DNA of 64,000 nt, taken from the NCBI RefSeq assembly GCF_009730915.1, contig NC_052473.1, positions 16,636,100-16,700,099 on the forward strand, in the 5' to 3' direction. Shown here in pieces: positions 43,351-57,700 of this stretch (position 1 is the first letter of the stretch; every line of letters starts with the position of its first letter). Under the pieces are notes generated by a model, which saw only the letters and a program-made list of their open reading frames with translations, did no database searches and was not told where the DNA came from. Source of the DNA: Dioscorea cayenensis subsp. rotundata (lineage: Eukaryota > Streptophyta > Magnoliopsida > Dioscoreales > Dioscoreaceae). The translations under genes were made by a program, and so were the position numbers.

Positions 43351-46300
43351 TTCACTTCTTTTAATGTGTGTTCTTTATTTAGCTCTTTTAAAAATAAAAT
43401 TTTTATTTATTTATTTAAAATTTTAAAATAAAAAAATAAAAACGAGATGGAGATTATCGGATTATTATCTATGGTCTATTGATATCAGATTCCCGTGCAT
43501 ACCTCTGATTCTAGTGTATATCTCTGGCTATTAATCTTAAATAATGAGGACTTGTCATTTAGTGTCATTAAAAAAAATGGATGAATATTTATTATTGATG
43601 GGGTGAAAGGATAAATTGGGATAATTTTTTATAAAAAAATAGATGGTTTATTAGGAGTTTTGCATGAGGTACTCCCTGTAAAAATTTTAGTATAGATTAT
43701 TTTAATATTTTCACTAGGGTTTTTTATTTTTTATTTTATATATATTTATAAATTATAGGTATGTTTTGATGTGAAGTTATTATCTTAATACATATGTTCT
43801 CTTATTTTATATGAGTTGAGGTTTAAATTTATTTTTTCGATAGGATATAAATATTTTACCAAAAGATTCAATATCAATAAATCAAGAGATCGTTGATCAC
43901 TGGAGTATATTTGGAAATATATAAATTAAATGAAAAACTTTATATGTTATGTATATGTATATTTGATGAAAGGGAAAGAGAGGGTGAGAGAGCTTTCACT
44001 TCTTTTAATGTGTTCTTTATTTGGGTTTATTTCCTTTAAATTTCATGGAGATTTATAGAAAGAATAACTATATTTGAATAATAGTAACCCTTGAATTTTG
44101 AGATAAATTTGGTTTTTGTTCTATTTTAAGCTTATTTAGTCATAGATTTCTCTTGTCCTTTTTTTCCATATGTGGTAATGTAAAACCAAATCACAAGCTC
44201 CTTTTTAACTATAATTATATCATAAAATATTGAAAAAAAAAATTTGGGAAATTTTATTTTCTAACTAAAAAATAAAATTTCTCATTATTTATTTTTATGA
44301 AATTTTTTAAAAAAAAAACTAAATGGAAAAAAAAGACATATGTTACTTAGGTTGGCATAAACCATAGATTTGTCTTTAGTTCAGTGAATGTATTCCTTCA
44401 GATCAATCTCCTTTGTATACATTCTATTGTTTTCTCATGATCCCTAACTTGGGATTTTGACTAAAAATAAAAACCACATCATTTAAAAAAAATAATAATT
44501 AATTAGTTAATCACAATGATTGACCATGCTTGGATTACCCCACTATTTTTGTTTTTATTATCATATTTATGATCTTAATATTAATATCAATAAACACTAA
44601 CTAATTTAAAAAATTATAAATATTGAGTAGATATAAATATGATATGTAAATATAAATTTCGAAGATAACTGTTTTTAACATTTTAAATTTAATTAAGAAA
44701 AATATTTTTTTTTCATACTAAAGACACTGAATTTGATCATGTAATCAGAGACATAGCTGTAAAGAAGTTTTTTTGAAGAGCCTGACTCTACTAATGAGAA
44801 CTGAAGTGTTACTAGACTAAGAGTCATTTTGGTGTAAATAATTTTATTTAAAAAATTATTTTTTTTTAAAAAAATATTTAAATATGGGATTAAAATAAAT
44901 CTGACAAACCAGATTCCAGAATAAGATATATATATATATATCTGAATTAAAATTTTATTTTTTTTAAAAAAAAGTAACACGGATCCCGAGGCAAGAATGG
45001 ATGGTGAAGATAAGGTCAAAGGAAGGAGGGTAGATCTGGAAGAAGGGTCAAAGAGTCAGACATTCTTCATGGGCTCAGGGAACGGTCCTCGTTGAGCCAG
45101 CGGACAGCCTTTTGTCCTTTTCTGACTGCTGTCACTTTTACATAAAAGCCCTTCTACTTTTTATTATTTACAAAACTGCCACTGTGACGGCGCCATTGGG
45201 TTGGGTTGGCTTTCGGAGTCTTGTTGGAAGATTTGTTCTCCCAACATCACAACACTGTCACATGCTGTGCACGTGATTTACTTTTGTTTTTTTCTTCTTT
45301 TTTTCTAGATTTTTCACATTTAAACCCCTCTAATAATTTCAAAATTAAACTTTTATCTGTTTTTGAGTGGTAATTTCACATGTTATTTTTTCATGCACAT
45401 TCCTGGAATCTAGGAATGGTAATATTTTGAGTAAATTTAGAAAACACAAATTTCAAACTCAAAATAATTTAAAAAAACAAATATAGTTTTTCTTTTTCTT
45501 TTTTAATGATGGTTTGTTAATTAATTTTTTTTAAAAAAAGGGTTGCTTTCTGTGAAAATCATTAATAGAAAATTTGAGTTCGATGACAATTTTGCTCTCA
45601 TAAATATGAAAAAAAAAACTTAAACAATTGAATATAACTGCCAAAAAAATAAAATAAAAAATGCACAAAATTGGTCATGTACAATGGAATGCTTCAATCT
45701 TAAGATTAATTCATTGTTAAAAATAAAAAATTACTGGTTAAAAATTATTTTAAAAATTATCAATGGTTAACCTAAATAAATTTACCATGTTTGACAATTT
45801 CATTCTTAAAAATATGAAAAAAGAAATACTTAAACTGAATACACTTGCATATAAGAAGTTAAAAAAAATCAAAAAAAAAAAAAAACAATCATATTCAATA
45901 AATCGGTTCAATCTCATCATTAATTCATCGTTAAAAATAAATATCATGAAAGGCTAAATATAAAAAGAAATGGTCAAAAGCATTATAAAGATAAGTAAGA
46001 CTTATAAATAATTAAAAGAAAAAAAAAAGTAAATAATGAAGGAGACAAACATAAATGAATGAAATGGATGGACATGAGGGAGGATGGAGACACAAGGCAC
46101 CATCTATCAAAATCATCCAAGTTGGCAATTGGTTTAGTTAGTTGGACATTTTAACTTTTTTTCCTTTTTTTCAATAGCTAACCATGTTTATGTGTACATC
46201 TTGTCTTCAAACCCAATCAAACTAGACCCACAAAAGAGAAACAAGAGTGATTGTGATGCTTGTGGTCTCCACCCCATGCCTTATTTTTTCCCATTTTAAT

Positions 46301-48152
46301 GGTAATAAAAACAAGAGTAATTTTTAAGATAAAAATTTCTACTCTTTATTTATTTTACTAATAAAAAAGGTTCAATTTTCTATGTAGAGAAAATTCTTTT
46401 TCCTGAATGTAGACAAGCCACATATTAGGAATGAGTACAAGCGATGAGTTGAACTCTATAGCACTTTTGTATTTATTAATGTAAATTAGATTCAAACTCG
46501 TCTCCTCAGCAAAAATGAAAACTTTATATAGGGGACCAAATAATGGCCGGTACATTTCATATTTGTTTTATTCATTTATCATTAAAAATAATTGGATTGG
46601 TTAAAAGAAAATCACCATTGAAAATCATCCAAAATTATGTGACTTATATAACTTAGATAGGTTACTTATCTCAAGATGAGACATGATTTGATGGGTTACC
46701 TTACTCAGAGGAGAGCAATTAAATTTAGTTAGTTTAACAACAACAATAATAATTGTTAAATATAATAATTTAAAGTGCATTTTTTTTTTAAAAAAAAAGT
46801 ATTTGTTTTGATTGGTATTACTCAAATTAAAAGATATATAAACTTTTCTAGCGATACAAATTCAAATTTATACTTGGTTATTCCAAATACAACTAAACAA
46901 TATTTACTGCCTTAATAAATACATAAATAAATAAACTTTCTTAAATAAAACATTTCATTTTTTATTTTTAATTATTAGAGTATGACCAGGGTGACTTATA
47001 TGATTTTTTTAAAGTATAAACTTTTTTTTTGGAAATCTATGATATTAGCAGAAGAATTAGGCCAATTAACAAGTCAAATCCTATAACTGAGTAAAGCCTT
47101 GTGAAATGGACTTATCAAAAAAATTTTGGCAATCATACAATATTGGTCCATCTAACTTAAAATTGACCGAGGACTTATTTAAACATATTTTAAAATTTTA
47201 TTATAAAAAAGTTAACTTTAGTAAACTAATCCGTCACTAATTAATGTATTCTCAAATTTCAACATATGATACACTTTTTGTTGCCTTCGTGGTTTTCCAT
47301 AATTTTGGAATTTTCACATAGTTGTTGTTTTATTATTTTTTGCCCATTTTCATTTTATTAAATTAATAATTTTTTTAGATAATATGTGGATAAATCATCA
47401 TTATATATATTTTATTTATACATCAATCACGCATTGCAAAGGAAAACCAATTTTTTTAAAAAAAAACTTCATGTTGTAGATCCAAAGCTAAAGAAAACAA
47501 AAACTAATTGAAGAAGATGGCAAGAAATGTGAAGATTGGTCCATTTGGTCCCTAGAATGAATGAACTTTAATTGTGATGAGTTGTAATGCCACCTAACCC
47601 AAGTTTCCTTTTTATTTAGTCTTTGTTTGGTCCAAGAGAGGAAAAAAAAAGGATTTAAAGGGAAAAATGGGTCAACATTGATACTTATCCTTGTGAAGCT
47701 TTTGTGATCATATGTGGCCTCTAAAAATGAAAAGAATGGTTCAAAGGAGGTCATGCATGGTCCATTGCATGCACTTCATGGAATCATTGAGCTTGGTTTA
47801 GTTTCCCAAGTCTTTTCAGAGGAGCAAAGCAAAGCAAAAGCTAACAAATACATAAGACATTCTCACACTTCCCTATGTCATTCGTTGTCCAACTTAATTT
47901 TTCATATATACATTCATAAATGCGCATAATACTAAAATACCTTTTATATAATATATATATATAGTCACTAGAGAAAAAAATATTATCCTATTTTAATAGA
48001 ACAATAACAAAACGTTATCTCAAAATTGTCATTTCAAAATATATATATATGTAAATATTAATGTTTGGGATGCATACATTTATCTACCATTTTTTTAAGT
48101 ATTTATATATAGATATATTTGAAATTGACACAACCACTTAAGTAGAGAATAG
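43351..48152. other. AT-rich intergenic DNA
   Basis: No gene found. A less AT-rich patch at about 44980-45260 (GGCTCAGGGAACGGTCCTCG, GACGGCGCCATTGGG, GCACGTGATT) has no supported coding frame and may be a relic or conserved non-coding DNA. Confidence 0.5.
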
Positions 48153-48500
48153 GGTAAATTTTTGAGAAAGTCACGATCAATTTGTATCTTTTTTATCATT
48201 ATGTATTGATTTTTTTCATCGACCTGTCACTCATGGATTTTTGGGTAATTTTGACTAACTGTGGTGCCAAAAATGCCACATTACACTATTTTAAAGATTA
48301 TTTTATCATAGCTAAAGAGGATACAGGGTTGACGTGTCCATCCAGCTAGGATGTAAAAACACTTTTATACACTCTGACGTGGCATTTCTAGCTCATTTAA
48401 AATTGGCCAAAAATCATAAGTGATTGGTTGGTGAAAAAAATCAATATATAATGACAAAAAAAATATAAATTAAAACACAATGATCATAATAAAAATCTTC
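48153..48500. mobile_element. MITE-like inverted-repeat element
   Basis: GGTAAATTTTTGAGAAAGTC at the left resembles the ends of the 19150 element. Internal arms pair: TATGTATTGATTTTTTTCA near 48203 against the inverse of the region near 48440. The right boundary is unclear. Confidence 0.45.
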
Positions 48501-51500
48501 TCAGTGAGCTTGAGAGGACTCTCTCAAAGAAATCAATAAAATAGCTCAGGCATTGGATTCTCACTAATACTTATGTTATTCAAGCTAACATTAGTTTTCA
48601 TTTAGTTAAGTCCACACCTGCCTGCGTTTAGGTCATGTCTCTGTCTTGAAAGACATAGTGGATGGATAATAAGTGAATATTTATGTATTATTCTTTGTAT
48701 ATATATTATGTATATATATTTATGTATGTGTATGTATATTTCTTGAATAATAAATTCAGAATTCAATTATTTGTATTCATATTTAAGTTAAAGTGGTTGT
48801 TTTTATCTTGTGATTTTTTTAATTATATTTATTAAAGTTATAAAATATGAAATAAGCTAATATTAAATGAGTAAAAAGCTTGAGATTTATACAAAAGATG
48901 ATAATGGTGTATGTGAAAAACAACTATATATAATAATGGCAATGATCTCTTCATTTATTAGCACAGGTCTCATGCAGAAGGTATTTATGTTTTTATCAAA
49001 AAAAGCCGGTTCAAATTTTGGTTCGCATCAAAATGAAGGCGGTTGATGTGTTGAGGTCTTAACTCTACACATGTCCATACTCTTGAAGTGATTTACCTGC
49101 ATTTCATCTTAAAATAATTTATGTACAATAATAATAATCACAACAAACAGAGATCATATATGAATGGATATAGTTATACAAAACTAAAATCCAGAATAAA
49201 TAACAAATAGTTTAAAAACTAGCATGCCACACAAAAAAAGGGAAAAAAATTCTAATAATAATAATAATAATAAAATAAATTTATATAGCAAAACAAAATA
49301 GATGCATCATGTGATCGAAGACCGATAATATGCTGTGAAGGAGGTTATATATACATAATGAATTCCTCTTGTGTGGGCAGGGAGGAGTGTTAAGAGTTGA
49401 GGTTTATCTAGTGATCATTCAGGGGTGTATGTAGAATTAAAATTTAAGCACGTCCGTTTCGAAATGACCCCATATATATTATATTTATAATTAATTTGAC
49501 ATTCAGTTTATTGATAGTTTATTTTATTTTTTTATTGATAATATTCATACATTTTTTTTTATTATTTATCTCAATCATATATTGAAAGAGAGCCAAACAT
49601 TTGATTTTTCACATGATAATAGAATCAAATCATTGACAAGATACACAGTTAAAATTATTTTTAACTTTAAGTATTATGTACAATCATATATAAAAACCAT
49701 TTGTTTGTTAATTCATTGTGCTCTTTGAAGTGTATATATTCCTCTTATTGTAATTAAAATGGCAAATAATTCATTTAATTTTATATTATTATTGTTGTTG
49801 TTGTTCTTGTAGTAAACGTAGACTTAGAAAAACTAACATCAATAAAATGACAAGCAAAACTTCAACAAAAATTTCCATTATTATTATAAATTGATTGATT
49901 GACTGACTTTGAAAGCATGAAAAATTTCTTATCAATAATTTTTGGGTTAAACAACCCAAACAGGTATTGCATTCTGGTGAAAAAAAACTGAATACAAAAA
50001 GGCCAAAAAATAAAAATTTAAAAATAAAGAAAAGAAAAGCAGGAGAATCTCAAAAGCTAACAACTTTTTAGTTGACTATAAATAAATAGAGAAAAAATTA
50101 ACAACCTATATGCCACTACCACAAAACAATTAATTAATTAATTAATTAAGGAAACTGCATCATTAGCTCATACAGTGATGTGATGATTTGGTTTCCATTT
50201 CAACAAACAAAAGAAGTTATTATTATTATTTTTAAATACATCTGACTTCTTTTAACTATGAATAAGTCTTAATCATCATCTTAATTTTATCATGTTAATC
50301 TATGTATGGATGGTATACTATGAATTTAAGTCAAGTGTCATAAAGATGAGTTACTTAAATAATTGATGCCAATTTTGAATAATTACCATTTATTTATATT
50401 ATGCATAAATCTCAAACAACTATTTATCTCATAACAAATTTTCAACGATATAATAAATATAATAGTAAAAATAAGAGTATTACGGTTGAAAATATATAAT
50501 TATCTCCACTTTAATTATCCTTTTATTTTATTCTACTGTTAGGGATTCAAACAGGAGTTTTGATGCATAGATTTAAATTATAACATAGTAAAAAATCAAC
50601 CTATATATATACTCATGGAAACCAATTATGTATTAAATATTTAATAATATATGTTATAAAAAAAATTATATAAAATAGACTATATATATGCTACTTTAAT
50701 TAGTTTAAATACATTGTAACTAAGTAAAAATATAAAATATTATTACAATTGTGAAATATAAAATAGTGCCGAATAATTATTTCATTATTTTATCTTTATT
50801 ACTCATTTATTTTTTATTTAGTCAAAAAAAAGTGTGTGTTCACACAATTAAGTTATATTTTACTAACATTCATTAAATAATACATTTTTACTAAATGGAT
50901 GAATATATTTAAAATATAAATAATTATATAAATAAAGTGAAATAAATATTGTAATTTCATATTTACTCCTGAAACATAAGTTTTCATTACATGATTTTGG
51001 ATTGGAAAAGATGGACTTAAATATTCATTTCATGGTCAATTGTTTCTTCTTGGTGCCTCAATCCAAGTTAGGGATTTTTAAACATTTTATTGGCACCACC
51101 TTGTCTCAACATGGTCGTCTTGGTGTTTTGGGCTGGGCTTTTGAGTCATTTGGATCACAACCCAATGGGCTAAATTTATTTATATTTTTTACTATACGTG
51201 AGTTATTTTAAAGTCCATCTTGTCCGCATCTAATTTATAAAAATTATGTTTTTGAAAACACAAAAATAATTCATTAAGCATGGAGTGTTGATACAACTGG
51301 TAGATATTTTGGGTTAAAGTAAGTAGTTTCGAGTTAAAATCCTCAGGCATATAAAAATATATTTAGAAAAACACATGTTGGGAGAGGTCTATAATTTTAT
51401 AAGGCTCTCATTCTCTCACTTTGAGAAACAAATTAAAGGACCAAATATTTTCCAACTACAATAGTTTATAAATTTTTAAAAAAACTCACTTTTAAACCAA

Positions 51501-51720
51501 AAATAATTAAAATTTAAATATATTATTTTTTAAATATATATATATGGCTGGATGTGAACATTTGTAGATAATTTATATACAAATGTATGTTTTCTCTCAA
51601 CTGTTGGATTGAAATTCAACGCAGTTGCGATTTTTCTCATTTTTTTGTACTTTTTTAAATCAAAAAAAATTATATAGTATATGGGTTTTTTTTACAAAAA
51701 TATACAAAATTCAAAATAGA
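48501..51720. other. AT-rich intergenic DNA
   Basis: Several TA, AAT and TTAA runs (for example 49255-49275, 50130-50150). Nothing coding or RNA-like recognised. Confidence 0.5.
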
Positions 51721-51734
51721 AATTTTTAAAAATT

Positions 51735-51953
51735 TTTTTTGGGGAAGAGGAGCGGGGCGAGCCCACTGAGACCCGGGAATGCTGCACAAAGCCCCGGTGG
51801 AGCAAGTGGGGATGGGGCCGGGACTTACGTGGGTCTTTGGAGCCACCGTCATGCAACTCCCGAAATGTGCCTCGATCGAGAATCAAACTCTCATCACTCG
51901 GTGAGAGCTCTATCGGCGATCCGTGTACCAATAGACCCGAATGTCGTTGGCGG
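51735..51953 (-). mobile_element. tRNA-derived SINE
   Basis: GC-rich 219-bp element in AT-rich DNA. Read on the minus strand it has a box B-like GAGTTTGATTCTC (plus 51878-51890) in its 5' half and ends CTCTTCCCC followed by an A run. Nearly identical direct repeats flank it: AATTTTTAAAAATT (51721-51734) and AATTTTAAAAATT (51954-51966), as expected for target-primed insertion. A fragment of the same head (CCAATAGACC...TCGTTGG) occurs near 18867. Confidence 0.7.
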
Positions 51954-52080
51954 AATTTTAAAAATTAGAGAGAGATTTTGAACATACATACTACATCCAC
52001 AAGAAACTTCTTCTTTCTCATTTATACTAAACTCTAAAATTAACCACATCAAGTCTTATTACTTAAATTTATACAGCCAA

Positions 52081-52137
52081 TTTGCGCGGGAAAACATCTC
52101 CCACCCCCTGCCAGCTGGCAATGCGAGGTGGGGCCCA
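52081..52137 (+). promoter_or_regulatory. E2F-like and TCP-like sites upstream of callose synthase
   Basis: TTTGCGCGGGAAAA (52081-52094) fits the E2F consensus on both arms. GGTGGGGCCCA (52127-52137) fits TCP/site II binding sequences. Both lie 525-580 bp before the start codon and suggest expression in dividing cells; binding is inferred from sequence only. Confidence 0.45.
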
Positions 52138-52397
52138 AAAAAAACCAGATTCCATTTTCTCATTAAATTAATAATTTAATCAATTAATTTTTAAGTTCAA
52201 TTTAATTTTCATTGGCAACCCGCGAACAACGCCAAACCGTACAAGATCCACAGCGAATCGTCCGACCCGTCCCTACCGTGTATTTTGTGGGCCCTCACAC
52301 AATCATTCAATCAGATCACGCCACGTGTCCACTCGATCATATTAGAGCTTCTAGTTTAACCACCCTCTCGCGAGACACCCTCCCATCCATTCCGCAT

Positions 52398-52453
52398 CTT
52401 CTTCTTCTTCTTCTTCTTCTTCTCCATCTCTTTCTCTCTCTCTCTCTCTCTCG
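52398..52453 (+). promoter_or_regulatory. Pyrimidine-rich leader tract, callose synthase
   Basis: (TTC)n at 52398-52422 followed by (CT)n to 52453. Pyrimidine tracts of this kind are common at plant 5' UTRs, so transcription probably starts in or near here. Confidence 0.5.
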
Positions 52454-52661
52454 CCCCCGCTCAACCCTCACAACCTCCATCTCTCGAGGTCCCAAATCCT
52501 TCGATTCCTCTCATCTCTTCTCCATTCTACAAGATCGAGCTAGGTTATCGATCGCCGATCGGCGATGGAGGTTTGATCATTTTGTTTGGTTGTTTGCAGA
52601 GCTTTTTCGGTAGAGTTTCTAGGGTTTTGGTTTTGAGGAGTTGCTTGCGGGGGGAGGAACG

Positions 52662-54219
52662 ATGGAGCCGTCCGGACCCCAAGGGCTGTCTCGGCGCCCG
52701 TCCAGGACTAGCGCCGCGATGACGACCTTCTCCATGGAGGTGTTCGACAACGAGGTGGTCCCTCCGACTCTCGGAAGCATCGCTCCCATCCTTCGCGTCG
52801 CTGCCGAGATCGAACAAGAGCGTCCTCGCGTCTCTTATCTCTGTGAGTAAATCTAAGTTCCCAACTCTTCTCTCCAAACCCTAGCACAAACTCCATATCG
52901 ATGGATCGATCGAGATCGATCTCATTGCTCTTTTGGGGTTTCTAGGTCGGTTCTATGCTTTCGAGAAGGCGCACAGGCTCGATCCGAGCTCGAGCGGCCG
53001 TGGAGTTCGGCAGTTCAAGACTGGGCTTCTCACGCGATTGGAGAGGGTGAGCAATCCATCTCCAACTCTGCTTCCATCTTGCTCTCCATTTTCTGATTTT
53101 TTTTCTTTTTTTCTGTTTTTTTTTTAATTATTTTTGGACATGAATTTGTTATTCGTTTTCAAATTCTTGTTTTCTTTTGGTTTTTTTATTCTAAATAATT
53201 ATAGAAAAAAAAATCAAAAAACCTTTTTGGTATCTTTCCGTTACTAGCATATCACCAGGACTGGGTTTTTTAAATGGGCAATCATTAATTATTTTGCATT
53301 TTATATAAAACTTTGGCCGCACGATTGCCTCGGTATGTGATGTGAAATCACATCTTGAGGCAAGTTCACGGTGGATTTCAGCACAAATTTGTGCTCACGT
53401 GATCAGTAAGTGTGTGGCGGCTTGGCTGCGCGGGGGCGGGAATGATGTGCTTCCTTAATTCCGACAGCTGGGAATATTTGGTAGGGCCAAAGACTCTTCT
53501 TCTATGAATCTATATATATTTTTGGGTCTTGGTAATTTGTTCATTTTAGAAGGGATGTCCAATGCGTGGTTTACGTTGTGGGAGATCAGAATTCAGTCCA
53601 CTTAATTATGTTTATTTGGGTTAGAGGTGTATGAAGTTACAATAAATAATATATATTTTTTAAAAATATTAAGTTTGAGTGAAAATTTGTATTTGAAAGG
53701 ATTTTTTTAATTTAATTGATCGTAATAAAAATTAAATATTTTAAGATTAAAAATTTATTTTTGAAATAAAATTTATATTTTTTATTAATATTAATTTTTA
53801 AATTTAATTATCAAATATATCTATTTAAAAAATTAATTACTCTACCCATATAAACAAGGTGATTTTTTTAAAAAAATTTTAATTTCTGTTTTCAGAATAC
53901 TAAATGGCTTTTGAAAAAGGTACGTATATGGAAATCTAAATTCAGATGTATACCAATCAGGAAACTTTAAAATTTGAGATTCACACACACACGGCCGCAC
54001 ATATCTCTCATAGTTAATTTTTTTTTTTTGTATAAAAAATTTCAAATATTTTTTAACTCACTTGATTTGAATGTTATTTTTTTTTTATTTTGATAAAAAA
54101 ATCCTGAAAGATATGCTAGATGTTTGATTTTTTCCCCTATTCCCACAGAAAGACCGACTTTTGTGTGATTTATTTTTAATAAATTTGTTAGAATTTTGAT
54201 TGTTTTAGTATATTAAATG

Positions 54220-54265
<46 letters not shown>

Positions 54266-54702
54266 AAGTTTCTTTTACTCGCATACCTTCTGAAAATTCA
54301 CCTAACTATTTGTATACCTCTCAATAAAATCAAATGCATACATATAAAATTCGATTTATTTTATCTGTTTAACCACACACATCATTAAAATGTATTATAT
54401 ATTATATAAATATTGATTTTTAAGATTATGAAAATTATAATTTATTAATATATTTAAACTACTTTTGCCAATATTAATTTTTTGTTCATAATGAATAAAT
54501 TGAGTATAATTTTCTTTAAGGGTATATATGCAAAAAAATTTATTTAATTATTATTAAAAAATTTTAGATGGTATGTATGCATAAGTTTTATAGTTATTTA
54601 ACATATAATAATAAAAGGTATCTATAATAATTATTTTTATTGAAAGATATATGCGTAAATATTCGAAGTTTCAGAGGTATATAGATTAAAACTAAAACCC
54701 TT

Positions 54703-54756
<54 letters not shown>

Positions 54757-57700
54757 CTGCATGATCCATTAGTACTGATTGTAGTTACAATCTTGAAGTC
54801 GTGGATTAGATAAAGGGAAATGTATAATGGAAAAACAAAAAGCGCGCTGTCTTTTGTATGTAAAACATGCATCAAGATATTCAGAATTATTGACAAATGA
54901 AAAATGTATTTACGCCTTTCTTTTGATATCTTCGTTATTTCTATTTTATTTTGTTTTTTTCCCCTCCGTTTTACCTTAATTGTTACATTTTATATTAATC
55001 TTTTTATCCTTCACATTAATCATTGTTAAGGGAGAATTGGTCTTGTTTGGTTTGGCTTTTAAAAAAAAAAATACTTCTTTTATGTTTAATAGAAATGCTT
55101 TTAGAAAAAAGTGCTTTTCCAAAATAAATTAAGTATTTTTTTATATTTTGTGGTTGTATTAGTTTTTCTGTAAAAACAGAAGTGTAAAAATAAGCTAATA
55201 TTTCATAGCTTTTGAAAAAAAAACTTTTTTTTAGTTTTTTTTTTTTTTTTACATCTTCTGTTTTTTCGAAGCTCGATAAAAACAACTTTTTTTCAAAAAT
55301 CGAGTCTTAACTTATAAAAAAATACTTTCGGGTTTTCCATGGTCGATCCAAAGCAATGCAGAGACAACTGCCTCCAACCTAGTTGGAGGTTATTTTTAAG
55401 ATATTTACTAATATTTAGGACACACTTTAATGTTATTAATTAACCATATCCTTTTCTTTCGTGCACCTTTCAATTTTTGAGTTAGATTTGAACCAATCCT
55501 TGATTAGCATTAGGCTTATATTAAAGTTTATTAGATGAAATAAATTTAGAAATTATTTTTTAAGAAAAATAAATTTAATTAATAGGGATTTAAGAAAAAC
55601 AATTATTTTCTTTTACTAGTGATTTAATGGAATTAGAAGAAATTTAATTACAAATTATATTTTGATTTGAATTAATATTTCAGGATAATACACCGAGTCT
55701 TGCTAAAAGAATAAAAAAGAGTGATGCACGAGAAATTGAGAGCTTCTATCAACAATACTATGAGAATTATGTGAGATCTTTGGATAAAGGCGAACAAGCA
55801 GATAGGTACATATCTTGCCGAACTAAATATCTTTTAATAAGAATGGCACACATTGCTAGTTCTCTAGAAAAAAATTATTTTAGTATTTTTCATAAATTTC
55901 TTTCAGAATTGTTTTTTCTCTTAAATATTATATTAATCCTGCAAATTTTAAATTTTAACAATTAAATATATCTAGTGACCCATGCGTTCATTTTTTTTAA
56001 ACTTGATATTTCACTGTCTTTTACTAGTTGATGTGTAGTTTATTCATCTTTTCATCCAATGAGTGAGTAGAATGGATGAAGAATCGTAGTAAATTTATTT
56101 TAATTATGTTTATATATATAAACTATGACTTCCAACTATTGTTGTGAGAAGAGTTTACCCAACCGAGGATGGCATTTAAAGACATGTTCCTGAAGCATGC
56201 TATTCAATAAGACATCAATGTATGATTAAAAAAAATCCAAATTTTTTTTTTTTTTGAGAAAAAAAATCCAAAATTAACTCCACAAGTCCACAACAAAGGT
56301 ATCATAATAAAAAAACAAAGGGTATCATTTGTTTTTTCTTGCACAAGTCAGACCTTATTCTGCAGTCATTCTGCAGTTGAATCCAGCGGAAACCCAAAAA
56401 TCCCTAATTATCCTCCCAATCCCAGTCCCAATCCCAAACCATTTTACATTCTTTTTCTACCTTCATTCTTTTGTGTCATGAATCCTCCGGAGGTCCACAT
56501 CTGCCTCCGAGCTCCAGTTCCTATGCTCTCAAAGAAACGTACGGTTGGACATTCTTCTCCATTGTACTATTGTTTGGTTGTTAGGTTGTCAGCGTCGCCA
56601 TTCTGCGAAACATGCTTGTTAATGCTGGACACGGGTGGGCAGCATTGCTATTTATAGCTGATCCTTTTGTCTTTGATTATTTCACTTGCAGAGGTCAGCT
56701 AGGGAAAGCTTACCAGACTGCCGGAGTTCTTTTTGAAGTTCTCTGCGCAGTCAACAAGACTGAAAAAGTCGAAGAAGTAGCTCCTGAGGTCTGTTCACCA
56801 CATGTGTCTGGCTTTTGTTTGGTTTTGTTGTGAATATTTCAGGTCTAGTTGAAGTATCTTGCTTGCAACTTCTGTGCAGATTATAGCTGCTGCCAAAGAT
56901 GTACAAGAAAAGAAAGAAATTTATGCCCCATACAACATTCTACCCCTGGATGCCGCCGGTGCGTCCCAATCCATTATGCAACTTGAGGAGGTATAGCGTA
57001 GAGCTTCAAGTGCCTAATTAGTCATCTGCCATGCGTCTCATTTGGTGCACAAGCATTTCACTTTTCAATTATTCCTTGTTTGGCTTCATTTTGTATAGGT
57101 TAAAGCAGCTGTGTCTGCTCTGCGGAGCACACGGGGTTTGTCCTGGCCTACTTCATTTGAACAGCAAAGACAGAAGACTGGGGACTTGGATCTACTTGAC
57201 TGGTTGAGAGCTATGTTTGGTTTTCAGGTCAGCTGTTTCTGGCAGGATTTAACTATTGTGTCATTCAATTATTTTCCTTAGTCATTTGATTTATTCTAAA
57301 TCTTCTCTTTGATTTATAGAGAGATAACGTGAGGAACCAAAGAGAGCATTTGATATTATTGCTTGCCAATGTTCATATAAGGCTGAAACCAAAGCCTGAA
57401 CCTCTTAACAAGGTCTGTATAACTTATTACTACCTTGTTGCGCTCATTACTCTTTTCAAACTCTTTTTCAACTTTGATTTTTATCTCATTGATTATCTAA
57501 GAAGATGTAGTCCAAGAGTTATTCTTGCTTCTATACTACATTTAGATAGTGTGTTTTTGTGTGGTAATTCATGCTTGATAGTATCTTTTTCAGCTTTACC
57601 ATTGATAACATTGGCCTAATGGTGCTCTTATGCCACTTTACATAACAAGAATTTAGATTGTGCAGACCATCTTCGCATTGTGGTTCCACATTCCATGTGA

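Noticed and set aside
47714..47929. 71-codon plus-strand frame
   Set aside because: No recognisable family, no neighbouring exons, AT-rich surroundings.
52212..52613. 133-codon frame upstream of callose synthase
   Set aside because: Low-complexity Leu/Ser runs from the (TTC)n and (CT)n leader; no domain; lies in promoter and leader.
53842..54045. Small frames in callose synthase intron 2
   Set aside because: AT-rich intron sequence without coding bias; exon 2 joins exon 3 in frame across it.
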